From: Galdieria sulphuraria
Lineage: Eukaryota > Rhodophyta > Bangiophyceae > Galdieriales > Galdieriaceae
DNA length: 64,000 nucleotides
Reading direction: 5' to 3'
Assembly: GCF_000341285.1 (NCBI RefSeq)
Contig: NW_005178475.1
Coordinates: 62,001-126,000 of the forward strand
Below are positions 33,094-45,142 of this stretch, piece by piece; position 1 is the stretch's first letter, and each line of letters opens with the position of its first letter. Made by a program: the position numbers and the translations under genes. The notes under the pieces were generated by a model. That model worked only from the letters and a program-made list of their open reading frames with translations, was not told where the DNA came from and did no database searches.

Positions 33094-34714
33094 CTAAGAA
33101 ATGGCCGTCGAAGGTTCAAAAACCAACTCATGAAGCACTGAGGAAACCACAAATTCTTCAGCCTCTTTCACTGAAGTGTAGCCCATTTCTCCTAATATTC
33201 CAAATAAACCACATTACTTCTTTTTAAAGTTCATACGCACCCCACTCATGAGCTTTCTCTAGATGAAGTAGAAAGTATTGAATCCTGTTGAACAAATTAT
33301 CCTCGTTCTGTATCATGCAAGTAACAGGACTCGAAGAGTTGAAAATATTCAAGTAGCGCCAAGTCTCAACAAAATTCTTTATATAAGATCCTATTTCCAT
33401 GAAAAAGTTAACATTGCCTAAAGGTGAACCAAGTACTCACCGTGTAAAACAACACATTTGTAATGCAATGGCTCCGCAATATTATGTCCACCTCCGGGAG
33501 GAACCAGCGAGTTGCCTACGAATACGACTTTACACTGTTGAAAAAACGACGATAGAACGCCTATTGACACAATTAGAATGAACTAAAAACAAACCAAAAC
33601 CGTTGCAACCATATGAATCTATTATTAGTAGACTAACATTATCCGAAAGAGAATGTCGCGAATGTACAGCGATTTCGCTCGGCTTAAAACCGATAAATTG
33701 AGCTGCACGAAAAATTTTTGATGTGCGTTCGACATGTCGAGGAGCCAGAATAAGCAAAGGTTTTCTTTCCAACTTCCAAGTTGTACACAGACGTTTATGT
33801 ACTCTCAATAAAGAAATCTCTTCGGGATCGTGCGTGCTTATTCCCTTAGGCAAGCTCTTTAAGGAGGCTATTTTATGAACTGTTCTACATACCATCCAAC
33901 TCGGTCCAAACCGTGTAGGCAAACTTACCGAGTCTCCCTCTGATCCCGAAGGCAGCAAGACTTTCAAGGGAGGAATGACTTTGACGTTGGAACATCCAAA
34001 CTGTTTGAAAAAGAAAGCTTCTTCCTCATTTCTGGCTCCAATGAAGTGAAACGAGGTCAACATCTGCTTCAACATACTTGTTCCGAAAGCCGAGCTTGTC
34101 CAACGTTCTTTCGAAGCTGGAGAAAGTCGGCCGTCCAGCAAAAACAGTTTGACTCCCTTCTTCTTACTTTCCTGTAAAAGGGTCGGCCAAAGTTCTGACT
34201 CTATAAATATCGCGTTTCGTGGCAAGAACCTCGAAAGGAAACGGTTCACACAGCTGGGACAGTCATATGGTACTAGTCTTCTTTGAAACTCTGCTGATGT
34301 TCCTGTCTTTAACGAAGTCTTGTTAAGGAAGTCAAGGCCTCTTAACAATGGCTCTTGTGCGGCAACGTTCGCAGAAGTAAATAAAAGGGATCTTATTTGG
34401 AAATTATTTTCATAAGGAAATAAGACAGCGTTCTTTCTGTCTAGCGCCCGTAAAACAGCAGCACAAAAAGCAAGAGCAGTTCGTGTCTCGCCAAGCGACG
34501 CTCCATGAAACCACAACGACACTGGAGACCTACAGGTCTCTTTCAACTCTACTTCACTCGTCAGCGACAAACGTTGGGTCAAAACCTCTACGCTGTCTCT
34601 CCAACTAAGTCTTCGAAAAAATTTATAGTATGCGCTTTCAACAAGAGCGAACAAAGGCGCCACAAAGTTTGCGGCGTTGCCAAACAAGGTTGAAGGACCA
34701 CCCTTGTAAGACAT
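33094..34714 (-). CDS. 3-deoxy-D-manno-octulosonic acid (Kdo) transferase, WaaA/KdtA family
   Basis: Four exons (34714-33610, 33560-33441, 33390-33241, 33191-33094; introns about 49 nt) give 490 aa, longer than bacterial KdtA (~425). The N-terminal half has a short hydrophobic start (FVAPLFALVESAYYKFFRRLSW), then LWFHGASLGETRTAL (bacterial GASVGE), and NAIFIESELWPTLLQE (ETELWP). The C-terminal GT-B half has HFIGARNEEEAFFFKQFG, LLILAPRHVERTSKIF and VVFVGNSLVPPGGGHN followed by the EP that ends the nucleotide-sugar site. KdtA moves Kdo from CMP-Kdo to lipid A precursor in Gram-negatives; plant homologues are mitochondrial with an uncertain acceptor. The acceptor in a red alga is unknown. The second exon start was set by continuity into QQCKVVFVGNSL. 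Confidence 0.85.
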
Positions 34715-35083
34715 AAGAATGAACTAATTGAAGCAATAGCTCTATTTACCCTTGAAAGAGTTGTTACAAACTAGTTGCATTTATTTTCACTTACAAATAT
34801 TGAGACACTTTATTTGCTATACCTTACTGCTCCAAGGATCTTCAATACGGACAACAGTTCCTACGCACTCATTTTGTCATTGGCTGTCTAAGCGACGAAA
34901 CTATATTATCACATCAGGATGCATTTACTCCAAGAGCATCTATTGGAGTGATGGGCAATTTAGCATTCTAGTCTCCTTCCACTGGGCAATGTACATGGAA
35001 ATTGGACTGCCATGCGACATTTTGGTCTTTAAAAGTTGATTTTGTCACAATAGATAACAATTGTTTTTCTTTTGTCGGGAAAG
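34715..35083. promoter_or_regulatory. Divergent promoter region between Kdo transferase and MFS genes
   Basis: These 369 nt lie between two start codons on opposite strands and must hold both promoters. An unbroken plus-strand frame (34752-35039) without ATG start or family match is regarded as chance. No specific element was recognised. Confidence 0.35.
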
Positions 35084-37107
35084 ATGAGTCGACCCACTTT
35101 TGATACCAATGCTGCGGAGATATACAGGACTTCAGTAGAGCTAGAAGCAATAGATAGGAGGTCGGCAGATATAGTTGCCTGTAAGGAGCAAGGTGACGGA
35201 AGAGATAGCAGAGATGAAGAACAGCTGAAGGAGTCTGTAGAGAAGGCTCGAAAGAAGGAAATAGCGAGCTACATCAAGTACAATGCTTTTGGAACCGCTA
35301 TGGGTTTCTTTGTGAACGGATATATGTATGACATTTCGTCCTACATTGTTGCAGTTTACACAGATGTTTTTCCATCCTTCAGGTCAAATACATTTCTTCA
35401 AACTGCTATTGGTGTTTCTATGCTTTATGGCGTCATGTTTGGCCTGTTAATGTTTGGCTTTATTGCTGACTATTTCGGAAGAAAGAAGGGTCTTATCATG
35501 TGTTCTTGTTTGGTTCTTCTTGGAAATATTATTGGAGTTGCATCCCATGGCACTACGGTGAACGGTGGTATCTGGATGATGAATATTGGTCTTGGTGTTG
35601 CCGGCCTCGGAATGGGCGGTGAATATACTTGCAATGTTCCCAACGTTATGGAAGATAGCGAAGGTGTTGATGTGAAAACCAGGGGAAGGCGAACTTCTAT
35701 GCTAGTTATGTGTATGGAAGTCATGGGCAACTACATGCCATTTGTGGTTCAAATTATTATTGTGGCTGCAGCTTGTAGAAACGCTCATTTAGGTGCAGCC
35801 TCAGGTTGTCATTATAATATTCTCAAACGAGTGTCGTTTGCAGTAGCCACCATTCCTGTCATTGCCGTACTTATTTATCGTACAAGAATGCGAGACTCTG
35901 CAATGTTCGCTGCCGATAAAGCAAAGGGTAAATCTCGTTATGACGCCATTGACTTTTATGTAGTCATTCGCCATTTTGCATTCCGTTCAGTAGGAGCAGT
36001 GATGAACTGGTTCCTTGTAGACTATATCAATTACAGTCAAGGAACTTTTGGAGTTATTATTCTTCAGTCTGTAATTGGAGTATCGCTATTGAAATCTCTT
36101 TGGATAACTCTTGCAGAAGGAGGAGCGTATTTAATATGGTTACCGTTTTTAGCAGCACTAGTAGTCGATAAATTAGGAAGAAGAAAGACTGAGGTCTTTG
36201 GTTGGATGTTCCTTGCGTCGACACAGCTTATCAATTCCGGTTTCTTTTGGCAGTTGAAGGCGAAACCTGTAGCTTGGATCATCTGGGGCACATTCGTTGG
36301 GTAAGTCTCCAAGATATTGTCGTTACATTTCCTAACTTTACTTTCAGTGGCTTTCAATACTTTGTATTTGTGCCTGTATATCTTATTCCTGCTGAAGCTT
36401 TTCCTACGAAAATCCGCGCAACAATGTATGGCGTTTCATCTTCATTTGGCAAAGCTGGTGGTATTATTGGGACTACTATATTTCCTACTTTGTGGGTGAA
36501 TTTTTCAGGCTCTGCCCATTCTGAGACTTTACCGGCACTTCGATTAACTATGTGGTTCTATGCTGGATTGGAGTATTTGGCTCTCCTTCTGGCCTTTTTC
36601 TTTGTTCCAGAGTATTCCCAACAATCTCTTATTAGAGAAGATCACCGTTTCGATGAGTTAAGAAGGCGATATGCCGCAAAGTTCGCAGTACGAGTGGGTG
36701 TGACTGACCACGAATTGCAAGAAGAATCGCTCCAAATAGGTTTCTTCCAATTAATTAAGTACAAATTGAAGCTGTCACGAGAAGAATTCCAAAGTTATCT
36801 GAAGAATTATTCAGCCACACTATGTCGTGAAGTTGGACTGAAGACTAGGGCAAGAATTGAGTTGGTTTCAAAATTGTCGACCGATTACAATGATCTCACT
36901 CTTTTCTCCCGCTTTTTGAGAATAATCAGATACGGAAAGGCTTACAATGTACAGTATGAGAAGAATTCGGAGGACATGGGATATTATGATCCAGTTGTGG
37001 AAGAGAGTGACACTGAACAATTGAAGACCACCGAATTTGATGAAATATCGCAAAGTGGAGTGACCGGAACTTTGATGGATGATGTCACGGCAAAGGGCCA
37101 TTCCTGA
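35084..37107 (+). CDS. Major facilitator superfamily transporter
   Basis: Two exons (35084-36300 and 36348-37107; 47-nt intron) give 658 aa, long for an MFS protein because of hydrophilic ends of about 70 and 170 residues. Twelve helices are apparent. Motif A of the first half is FIADYFGRKKGLIM and its second-half copy is LVVDKLGRRKTEVF. GMGGEYTCNVPNVMED after helix 4 and IPAEAFPTKIRATMYGVSSSFGKAGG after helix 10 resemble the phosphate:H+ symporter (PHO84) / sugar-porter group, where the latter is P-E-x-x-P-x-x-x-R-x-x-x-x-G. The substrate is uncertain: phosphate, sugars or organic anions are possible. The start at 35084 is the first ATG. The acidic C-terminal tail could be regulatory. Confidence 0.8.
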
Positions 37108-40100
37108 ACTCTCGTTTGTTTTGAATGACCTCTATAATGTTTTTTGTTGCAAGAATAAAATTCTGCTCTATTTCAATCATGGGAAGTCTGCATCATTTTA
37201 TGAAAAGTAATGGTTAAGCCTATTTGAATGGCATCATTCTAATACATAAAAATGAAGCTGCATTTCTAGTTGAAGCCTCTAAAGATAATTTCAGTGGTAT
37301 TTCTGCATATTATAGAAATACAGGAATCATATCAAGTGAGGTGTTGAAGTTCTTTTACTTAAACCCAGAGAGGTCCCTAGTTTATCATTTTCATTTCTAT
37401 TTGAGAATTTAAGAGTAAATACTCACTATTGGGAAACTTTCCTACCAGCTAAAAAATTAAAATCTTATTATATTCATTATCCTGTTTCAGGCAAATGTCT
37501 GTCTATTAATAGGATGGATGACTTGTAAGATTCTTGCTGTTTTCCAATCAACAGCATTCCATATCGATTTGGTAGACAGCAACGTAGACATTATAATTTT
37601 GAATGGATATCCTGCATTCAGAGGTCTTCAAGAGTCAGAAGGTTAGTCAGTCTTTAAACAATTTCGTAAGAGTAGACATGATTTAGTTTGGCATTTAAAG
37701 ATTGACCCTGCAATTTTGAGAAATGGGAACGAAAACTTTCAACGGCTATAATATTGATAATTTTTTCCACGATGTTATCAAATTTTTCTTCTCAAGTAAC
37801 TACAGGAAAGAGAATTCGAATATTTATCTTTGATGGAACTCTCTTTTTAATCTCTTTCCATGAGCCCAATAATAAATCAATTCTAATAGTATGTGAAGAG
37901 TTTTTCTTTGCATTTATCATTTTTGCCAGTTAGATCACTCAAGCCTGTTGAATTTCACAAGATATTCCAGGAGAAAGGTAAATAACTCAGCCTAGTATTT
38001 CATAGAGAAAGAGACATGGTGTTTTAGATGCACAGCCTATGCAAACATTATAAGCACTGATTACACTCTTTGACTTCACGGAATGAATGGCTGATAGACT
38101 CATAGCACACAAATTTCCTTAACAAGTTTGACCTTTCCTTCTAGAGCTTTGGAATTATTTCACAATTTAAGCAAATATTGTTGATTCTTTTGAAAATTGG
38201 TTAAGGCTACCTCTAGAGAAACAACCTCAGGAACTTTTTATTATTGGAAAGGCTGCTGCAGTAGTTTGATCATGTTTCGAACAGTAGCTGTTTAAAAATG
38301 GATGACAAGCTCCTGGCATTTCTTTGCAAATTTCTGTCACAACTAATTCGATTTCGCTGTATTGATCTAAATAAAAAGCGTCATATTCTTGAAAGCATTT
38401 GTTTCGTGTTCTTTGAGTGCCTTCTGTGCAACATTTTGAAAAACTTCAACGTTCAATTGTACTTGTCATTGCTGTTGAAAGAATACATTGGTCCAATCAG
38501 AATTTGTTGATATGAACCATTTACATAATTTTTCCAAGTCTCCGACACGATCATTACTGATAAAATCATTGCAATTGTTGTCCATTTTGATTTGCCGGAC
38601 GCCATTAGACGCAGTAAACAAACTATATATATTTTGATATCCTTCCTCGAAAATTGATTTCTAGTAGCCTCTCCTTTATTTATTTCAAGTACTTCATAAA
38701 TTGGAACATGGGCTGAGATGAATGCACCTGTTTTATGATCTTTTAGGGTCACTCCAAATCCATAATTTTCATATACAAACTCTTTACTTTTATAGAAATA
38801 AATCATAGTCGAAGTGCACTTGGGTTAATCATAAGTTTCTCTTCTCATGTACCGTCTTTAAGGTTCAGGATATCTTACGTCAGATTTAGACATAGAGCAG
38901 TTGTAATGAAGGATGATTTCAGCTGACATAAATGCATCCATTGGACCGAAATTGCCGTAACTTCCAGTTCCACTTGTATGAATGAAAAGTTGAAACATTC
39001 TTTGAGATAAACCATCTTACGAATTTCAAATACTCAATATAAGAAATAAAGTCTTCTGAATGATTTCTCATTTTTCCTGACAGCCGAAAATCAAGAACTG
39101 CTCCTGTCATTCTGTAAGATGAGGTGTTCATAGAATTCAAAGCATTATGTATACCTTACAAAACGCTTCTTAACTTTGTCTTTTTGTATTGTCTCTTTTC
39201 ATTTCTCTGAGAAAAGAATGTTGCCATAGTAGAAAATAATCTTGAAGTCTTTAAAGTACTTCGCTTTGGCTTTTGAATGCAAATATCTTTACGATAATGT
39301 TGTCCATGACATTCGGGTAAAAGTCTTCTATTAGTACTTTATGATTTATATGTTAACACATAAGTTCAATGCTCTTTTCAAGCTTTGCTAGCCTTTTGTT
39401 CTGACCCATGTAATCCTGAAATTGTTGATCAGAAATTGTCGTTTTTTCAACCAAGTTCTCTCCATTTGCAGATCTTCGAGCTACATTTAAATGGCACTTG
39501 AAAAATTTGCCATTTAGTAAAAAGAAGCAAACTTGAGGTCTGACAGCTATAACTTTTACATATCAAGCTTTCTTGGTGGAAGAAACGTGTCTTTCAAGGA
39601 AATGTCACTATAGGGAATGATTATTGTACAGCTCCTAGTTACTTTTCTCTTTATCAAGGATCTTTAAGTTTACAACCATATCTGGATTTCAGTATGGAGC
39701 ACGGTCTTGTAAGCAAAATGCACTTAACACTTTTTTGGAAGATCCCACGCTCTTTGCTGTTCATTTTGTTTACAGCTACCCTAATGTATATTCTTACAAC
39801 TTAACTGGTAGTGCCACTTTTTCAACGAACAAAGAAAGAGTTGGAGAACAAAGTATCTCACGTCTTATCCTACCCTACTCCTACAGAAGTTGAAACTTAC
39901 GAGTGGTATCCTGTAAGCATAATAAAGTCTCCCATTTACTGCAGCTACATAATATGGGTTGTTTCAGGTGGTATTATTTCTGCTTCTATTGCTTCAGCTA
40001 TAAATCATTTTGTCGAATCACAATAACAAAAAACGAAGAGTTAAAGGCAATAGAAAAGGAAAACAGCCTCCAGCTCATCCACACTGAACATTTTTTGAAA

Positions 40101-41376
40101 ATCATAAATATGGTTCAGCTGTTCATCTAGAAAAACATTTGGCATAGCTGTAGAGGAGCAACCTATCGAAGTGCAATTTTCCATGAGAACTTTACGTTGA
40201 GTAGTTTGACTTTCGCATATAGCTGCTTGTTCTTGAACTGCAGATTCACAATAGTCAGAATAGGCAAAATTACATTCTAGACATGGTGGAGAATACTAGT
40301 TTCCTGATATGTATACGTTACCAAAACAGAGATTTCCTTTAAGAGCATGGTGAGAAATCTATTTTTGAAATTTTAGTAGAGGACTATTCTTCATAATTAT
40401 ATATCTTATTGACGAAGGACAATGAAAAGAATATTACCGTACCCATAATAAGAGCACATCGAGCGAAAGAGTCAATTATCTTTGTTCTTCATTCCATTCT
40501 TTGATAATAACCAATAAATTAAAATAAGGAGTAATGTGGATTACTAGTAATGCTATTACTCTTGGAGAAATATGTCTTTTGCAAGAGATTCTATGCTAAC
40601 TACTCCTTCGCTGATAGGATCAAATTCTTTCAAAAACTTTTCTTCTGAAATAGTATCCATTACAAAATCTCTATGATCCAATTCTTTTCCTTTTTATACT
40701 ATACTTGTTATGTACTTCAAGTTGTAATAGAAAATTTCATACTTTGCGACACCATGATTTGTTTTTATAAATAATCTCTTTATAAAATTTAATGATTCCT
40801 CCGTGTACAACACACTTTGAAATAACTTCTTCATTACCAATGATAAAGAGACAACCAACCTTATTTGGCTATTTTCTATAAACTAGTCTGGAACATCCGA
40901 CAAATTCAAATATTTGAGAAGGATTCTTCTCAAAACACAACTCGGTAGTTGAATTGAATTTCATTGTTCAGGTTATCTTTTTGTGCTTCGGGACATCAGT
41001 GAGTATGAATGCAGAGAGTTTCATGAATCCTTGATAGACACAAATGTTGAAAGAAGTACAGCGTTAGGAGAGAGAATCAACAAGAATCCAACGGACTTTG
41101 GGAGAAGAGAATAACTCATTCAATAATGGAAAGATAGGAGCTTTGTAGTATTCTCAAAACACGAAACGAATGCAGACAAGCTTTATCCATTCGTCTAATG
41201 CTCAAATACGATTCTGTTCATGTTCTCTTCTTATATTAGTAAATAGTGATGCTATTAAAACATTACAAGTTTCATATTGGTATTCTAACTGAACTATCAC
41301 GGCATTCGCCTCTGGAAATGAAGCCTAAATAAATTACTAGTCTTATGTTGTAGACATTTCCTTATCTTCATTTGCT
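37108..41376. other. Gene-poor region with scattered coding-like fragments
   Basis: About 4.3 kb, the longest stretch without an intact recognised gene. Several segments are open and protein-like yet do not join into one gene: 37224-37412 (+), 37491-37641 (+), 38227-39226 (-), about 39570-39900 (+), 40041-40300 (-), 40556-40860 (-) and 40972-41114 (+). Some have intron-like borders (for example ttcattgttcag before 40972). Cysteine-rich pieces stand out, such as CLECNFAYSDYC around 40270 and CKEMPGACHPFLNSYC around 38300. No reverse transcriptase, transposase, integrase or terminal repeat was recognised. The picture fits lineage-specific genes with small exons, or host genes in decay. The fragment at 38227-39226 is listed separately. 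Confidence 0.5.
38227..39226 (-). pseudogene. Decayed or unusually split unknown gene
   Basis: On the minus strand from an ATG at 39226 (MATFFSQRNEKRQYKK) to a stop at 38227-38229, most of the sequence is protein-like: TGAVLDFRLSGKMRNHSEDF, SYGNFGPMDAFMSAEII, GVTLKDHKTGAFISAHVPIYE, DLEKLCKWFISTNSDW and EICKEMPGACHPFLNSYC. Two introns have good borders (near 39155-39110 and 38884-38826), but at least two other changes of frame have no plausible intron. It is therefore either a host pseudogene or a gene whose model I cannot complete. Repeated TGA(V/F) plus beta-type stretches suggest related units. No family was recognised. Confidence 0.35.
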
Positions 41377-42341
41377 TTATTCAAAAAGTTTCAAGTGCCC
41401 CATTCTATTGATATCTTTGAGAAGTTCCTCGACTTGCCATTTTTGCAACGAATCCACAATCCAATCAGCATCACGATAATGTTCTGAAGTCAACAAGCTA
41501 TTTCGTATTCCAACACATCTCATTCCTGCTCGCTTAGCTGCAACAACACCGTTCTATATAGAAACAGTTATTTGTCATGGCTTGAAATCTATTAAACTCT
41601 GTACCGGAGCATCTTCAAGAACAACACAATTTTTTGGCGTCATTCCCATCTTCTTTGCTGCTAATAAGAAAATATCTGGGAAAGGTTTTCCATACGTAAC
41701 GTCTTCGCGACATATCACGTGGTCAATATACGCATCTACAATTGACTTGTGGGCACTCAGTTTCAGTTGAGTCAAAAAACTACCACTTGATGTAGCAATA
41801 CTCTATATCACAGAGCGAAGAAAAAGAGTTGACAAACAACTCTGTCAAACTTCAATAACGTGACAACTTTTAAACTGCCTTACTTGACGTACTCCGTAAG
41901 AAGCAAAAAGCTTAACTAGTTCTAGGGCTCCTGAAAAAAACTGAATACAAACTAAGAATTCTATCCAAACTAACCTTCACAAAATTGTGTGGATGTAAAC
42001 TTGTCAACTAACACTTCGTCGCGGGTCGATAGATACTGTTCAGGTGAAGTATTCAAGCAAAAATGGTCTGAAATATTTGAGAGCAATTATGAAAGTTTTG
42101 AAAGCATACCAACTATAACTCTAGCACAGTCGAGACCCGGAGTTCCAAGAAGTTTGTGAGCAACAGTACTGACATCACCTTTGCCTCCGTATTTCTCTAT
42201 TGTCTGATTTTCGACTTGTAAATAAATGGATTCTGTGTTTCTACTTGATAGTTCACAAAATAAGTGATTAACAGAAAAATCAGAAACTCACAGAAGTGTT
42301 CCATCCAAGTCCCAAATCGCAGCAAGAATAGGCTCCGACAT
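41377..42341 (-). CDS. HAD-superfamily phosphatase
   Basis: Six exons (42341-42292, 42240-42110, 42067-41975, 41930-41884, 41802-41605, 41553-41377; introns 42-81 nt) give 231 aa. Motif I is AAIWDLDGTLLNTES (nucleophile Asp and acid/base Asp), with the helical cap between ~15 and 85. Motif II is SIATSSGS, motif III the Lys in REDVTYGKPFPDIFL, and motif IV VVLEDAPNGVVAAKRAGM. The arrangement (subfamily IA, beta-phosphoglucomutase-like) is close to GPP glycerol-phosphatases and pseudouridine-5'-phosphatase (HDHD1/GS1). The physiological substrate is not clear. No leader is seen, so it is probably cytosolic. All splices preserve a family-consistent frame. Confidence 0.85.
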
Positions 42342-42630
42342 CAACAAACTACTAACCCTAGTGGACTAATGGAGGTTCCCTCTAAATGAATTAAATTGAG
42401 CTTTCTCTTGTAGAACAGTGTAGTGTGCTTTGGCTAAGTAGGTTATTCCATTTTCACAACAGTAGTGTCTTGACTCCATTCTTCTTGAAAAAGATACAAT
42501 TATACATATATATATGTAACCTTGTATATGCTGAAATCATATGCCTTTTCACAATTGTATTGAGCTATTCTGTAATAGGCATTATTGTTAGATTGAATTG
42601 GAAAATTGATTCAAATCTAGTCGGGAACGG

Positions 42631-44061
42631 ATGATTATTAGTAGTTTCATAGCGGCACCTTTTTGTAAAACACACTTACCTCCGTTTTATGGAACAAAGT
42701 GCCGAATTTGTGCAAAAAAGGGTCTCAGTGGGGATAAGCAACAATTATGTCTAAACGAGAGACGAAGAACGTTAGAGACCTCTCCAGCTGTGAAGTTTCG
42801 TTCTCGATTGCGTTGGTCTCCTAGGTTACGTCACTATGTTCCGTTTTGTTTTGTTGCTATGCAGTTTCCAAGTTCCCCTAATGATAACGCTTCTGGTAGG
42901 TGTTTTAAAGTCCCTTGCATTTTGCTGAACTTTTTTTAGAAGCTATTGGAGACGCAAGTAACACTTCCCTTTATGGAGAGGAGTTGAGTCTAGAGGATGA
43001 AGAACAAAAGAGAACTTTTGTTCCTGAAAAGTTGCCTTCTTGGTTGCGCTTGAAGAATCCCTGGATACAATTGGTGGTTATGTTAGGATTGTACGTTGTC
43101 CATCTACTTTTCTTATCCAAGAAAGGTTGGGATATATCAAAGAAGCTTGCGCCTCCAGATCGAGGCAGATTTGATGCCGTTGGTCTTGATACCATATCAG
43201 GTTTATTGGTTATGATTGTGGCATTCGTCCTTAGAAGGATGGCTGGTGTTAACCTTATTCCCAACTTGATTGAAGTCCCAAAGCCACCTTGGAAGGTACC
43301 AACGGCAACCTACGACAAACTTGGAGCCACGACGCTGCTTTTGTTTCTAGCTTACCTTGCGTCTGGTTATGCTGCGGTGTTTTGTGAGCAGCTATTGTTA
43401 TTGTTATCTTTCTATGGTGTGCCTTTAACTGTAGCTTCGTTACGTGCTTGGAAGGTGCTGCTTGGACACCTCATTTGGGTTTATATGGCTGTAAAAATCT
43501 TAGGAAATCGTCTAGAACCTTTTTTTCCGCCAAAAGGAAGCTGGATAAAGTGGCGTTGGAGATCCAACTGGCTTTGGTGGGTTATTGGAGGATATTACGG
43601 ATCTGGTTTGTTATTCAACATAGCGGACTCCTTCAACCAGTGGATACTACCAAGCAGTCTCTTTAATGATGAAAGCGTCGTATCCAAGCTAGTGAAACCT
43701 GAAAACAATGATCTTTTTGCTATGGCAATAGGCGCAATAGGTCCTTGTATTACTGCCCCTGTTTTTGAAGAAGTGCTATATCGAGGCTATCTTTTACCTG
43801 CACTAGCGACTATTATGCCCATTCGGTTTGCTATCCCGCTAAGTTCTGTTTTATTTGCAGTTCATCATTTGAATATAGGCAGCGTTATTCCTTTGACTGT
43901 TTTAGGATGGGTATGTTGTTAAGTTTTCATGAGGATATTGACTAAGTTTGTTGAAGGCTTGGGCATTACTTTACGCTCATTCAAGAAATCTTTTGGTAAC
44001 CATTTTGATTCATGCCCTGTGGAATAGTCGGGTTTTCTTGGGTTCTCTCTTAGGACTTTAA
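42631..44061 (+). CDS. CAAX-type (CPBP/ABI) intramembrane protease, organelle-targeted
   Basis: Three exons (42631-42895, 42940-43910, 43957-44061; introns 44 and 46 nt) give 446 aa. A basic Arg/Lys/Ser-rich leader of about 75 residues suggests plastid import. About eight hydrophobic helices follow. The CPBP motifs are complete: FEEVLYRGYLLP (EExxxR) near residue 380, FAVHHLN, and ILIHALWN in the last exon, supplying the conserved Glu, Arg and His residues of the active site. The family includes Rce1 and the plant plastid SCO4/BCM-type proteins. Substrate unknown. The last intron lies between motifs 2 and 3, and splicing restores the final helix. Confidence 0.88.
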
Positions 44062-44257
44062 ATAATGAAAATGATACAAGCAGTAAAATCAAGTTGCTTT
44101 TACATACATAGTCATCATCGCTCTTATTTAGATAAAACGTCCATTGAATCCATTCATCGAAATAATGTCATTCTATTTGCTTCATGAGAAGAAGAATCCA
44201 AACTTGTTTATGGATATCTTATCACAAAAAAAGAGAACTTGACAAAAATTCCACTTT

Positions 44258-45142
44258 TCACTTTTTAGGTAGTGACCTTTTCATTCTTTCTAATACATAA
44301 GTTATGTCTTCATGAAAACTATCCTTGTAAGAAAATTGAGACACATATGTTTTCTGCTCACGTAGTTGCTTCAACAAGGATTCCCATTTCCTCCAAGACT
44401 TTTCAAGTCTCTCGACTTCAAAGACAGTCAGAATCTCACCAGCACGGTCCCACAAGCTACTCATTTCACTGTTTATGCAAGTTTTGTGAGTACTGCACTT
44501 GGACTTGTCGCCTTCCTGGGAACCGCTCTCTTCCACTTCGAGTTCATATTCAAAAATAACTGATGGTTGGAGAGGCTCCAGCAGATTTTGTGGTAGCTGA
44601 AGTGGCAACTTAAAGTAACATATCCGAACGGCTTTCTCCTTTAGTAAATAAATAACTAACTTGAGAGTGTCCCTTGATCCATCTTCTTTGTTTTCCAGTT
44701 TCCGAAAAGTCAACCAATGCAACAAAGTCTTAAAGCAAGCCAAATCTATTCTTATTTTTTCACGAGAACTTTCCACCTTTTGCGTAACGTACAATAAATA
44801 TAAAATGTAGATACAAGCTATTTGAACAACAAGGTACAGTTCTTCCTTCAAAATATCTAAATATTCGTCTATTCTAGGAAGCTTAACAAGCGAAGGGCGT
44901 TCGAAAAATAACAAAGTAGTTTGGAAGAGTTGTTGTAGGAACCTCTCTGGTTCTAACCTTCTAGGACGACAAAGGTGAATGACTTCAAAGTTACTTTCCT
45001 TCCAGAGCTTACAGAAAGTGACGAAACTCAAGGGTTCTGACACTCCAGAGAGCAGCTGAAACAGCCAGTTGTCTATAAAGTCATGGATAAGGTTTCTCAG
45101 GTCCGAGGCAAAAGGAGACTGAACCAATGCTTCTGAATCCAT
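44258..45142 (-). CDS. SNAPC1: SNAPc subunit SNAPC1 (SNAP43) homologue
   Basis: One exon encodes 294 aa. The N-terminal half aligns with SNAP43: SFVTFCKLWKESNFEVIHLCR corresponds to the family's FxDFTxLWRxMxFxxI, VQIACIYILYLLYVTQ to the VGALYLLYGLYNTQ helix, and SREKIRIDLACFKTLLHW to QKIRVALKDWDEVLKF. RICYFKLPLQLPQNLL resembles the next conserved segment. The C-terminus is a charged helix ending in basic RMKRSLPKK. SNAPc binds the proximal sequence element of snRNA genes for Pol II and Pol III; in this window it sits with a Pol III subunit gene (RPC34), though far apart. The start ATG is only 7 bp from that of the divergent GT2 gene. Confidence 0.78.
   Translation of the reverse strand: MDSEALVQSPFASDLRNLIHDFIDNWLFQLLSGVSEPLSFVTFCKLWKESNFEVIHLCRPRRLEPERFLQQLFQTTLLFFERPSLVKLPRIDEYLDILKEELYLVVQIACIYILYLLYVTQKVESSREKIRIDLACFKTLLHWLTFRKLENKEDGSRDTLKLVIYLLKEKAVRICYFKLPLQLPQNLLEPLQPSVIFEYELEVEESGSQEGDKSKCSTHKTCINSEMSSLWDRAGEILTVFEVERLEKSWRKWESLLKQLREQKTYVSQFSYKDSFHEDITYVLERMKRSLPKK

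Noticed and set aside
34752-35039. 95-codon plus-strand frame upstream of the MFS gene
   Set aside because: No ATG at its beginning, no family match, and it occupies the divergent promoter region; most likely chance.
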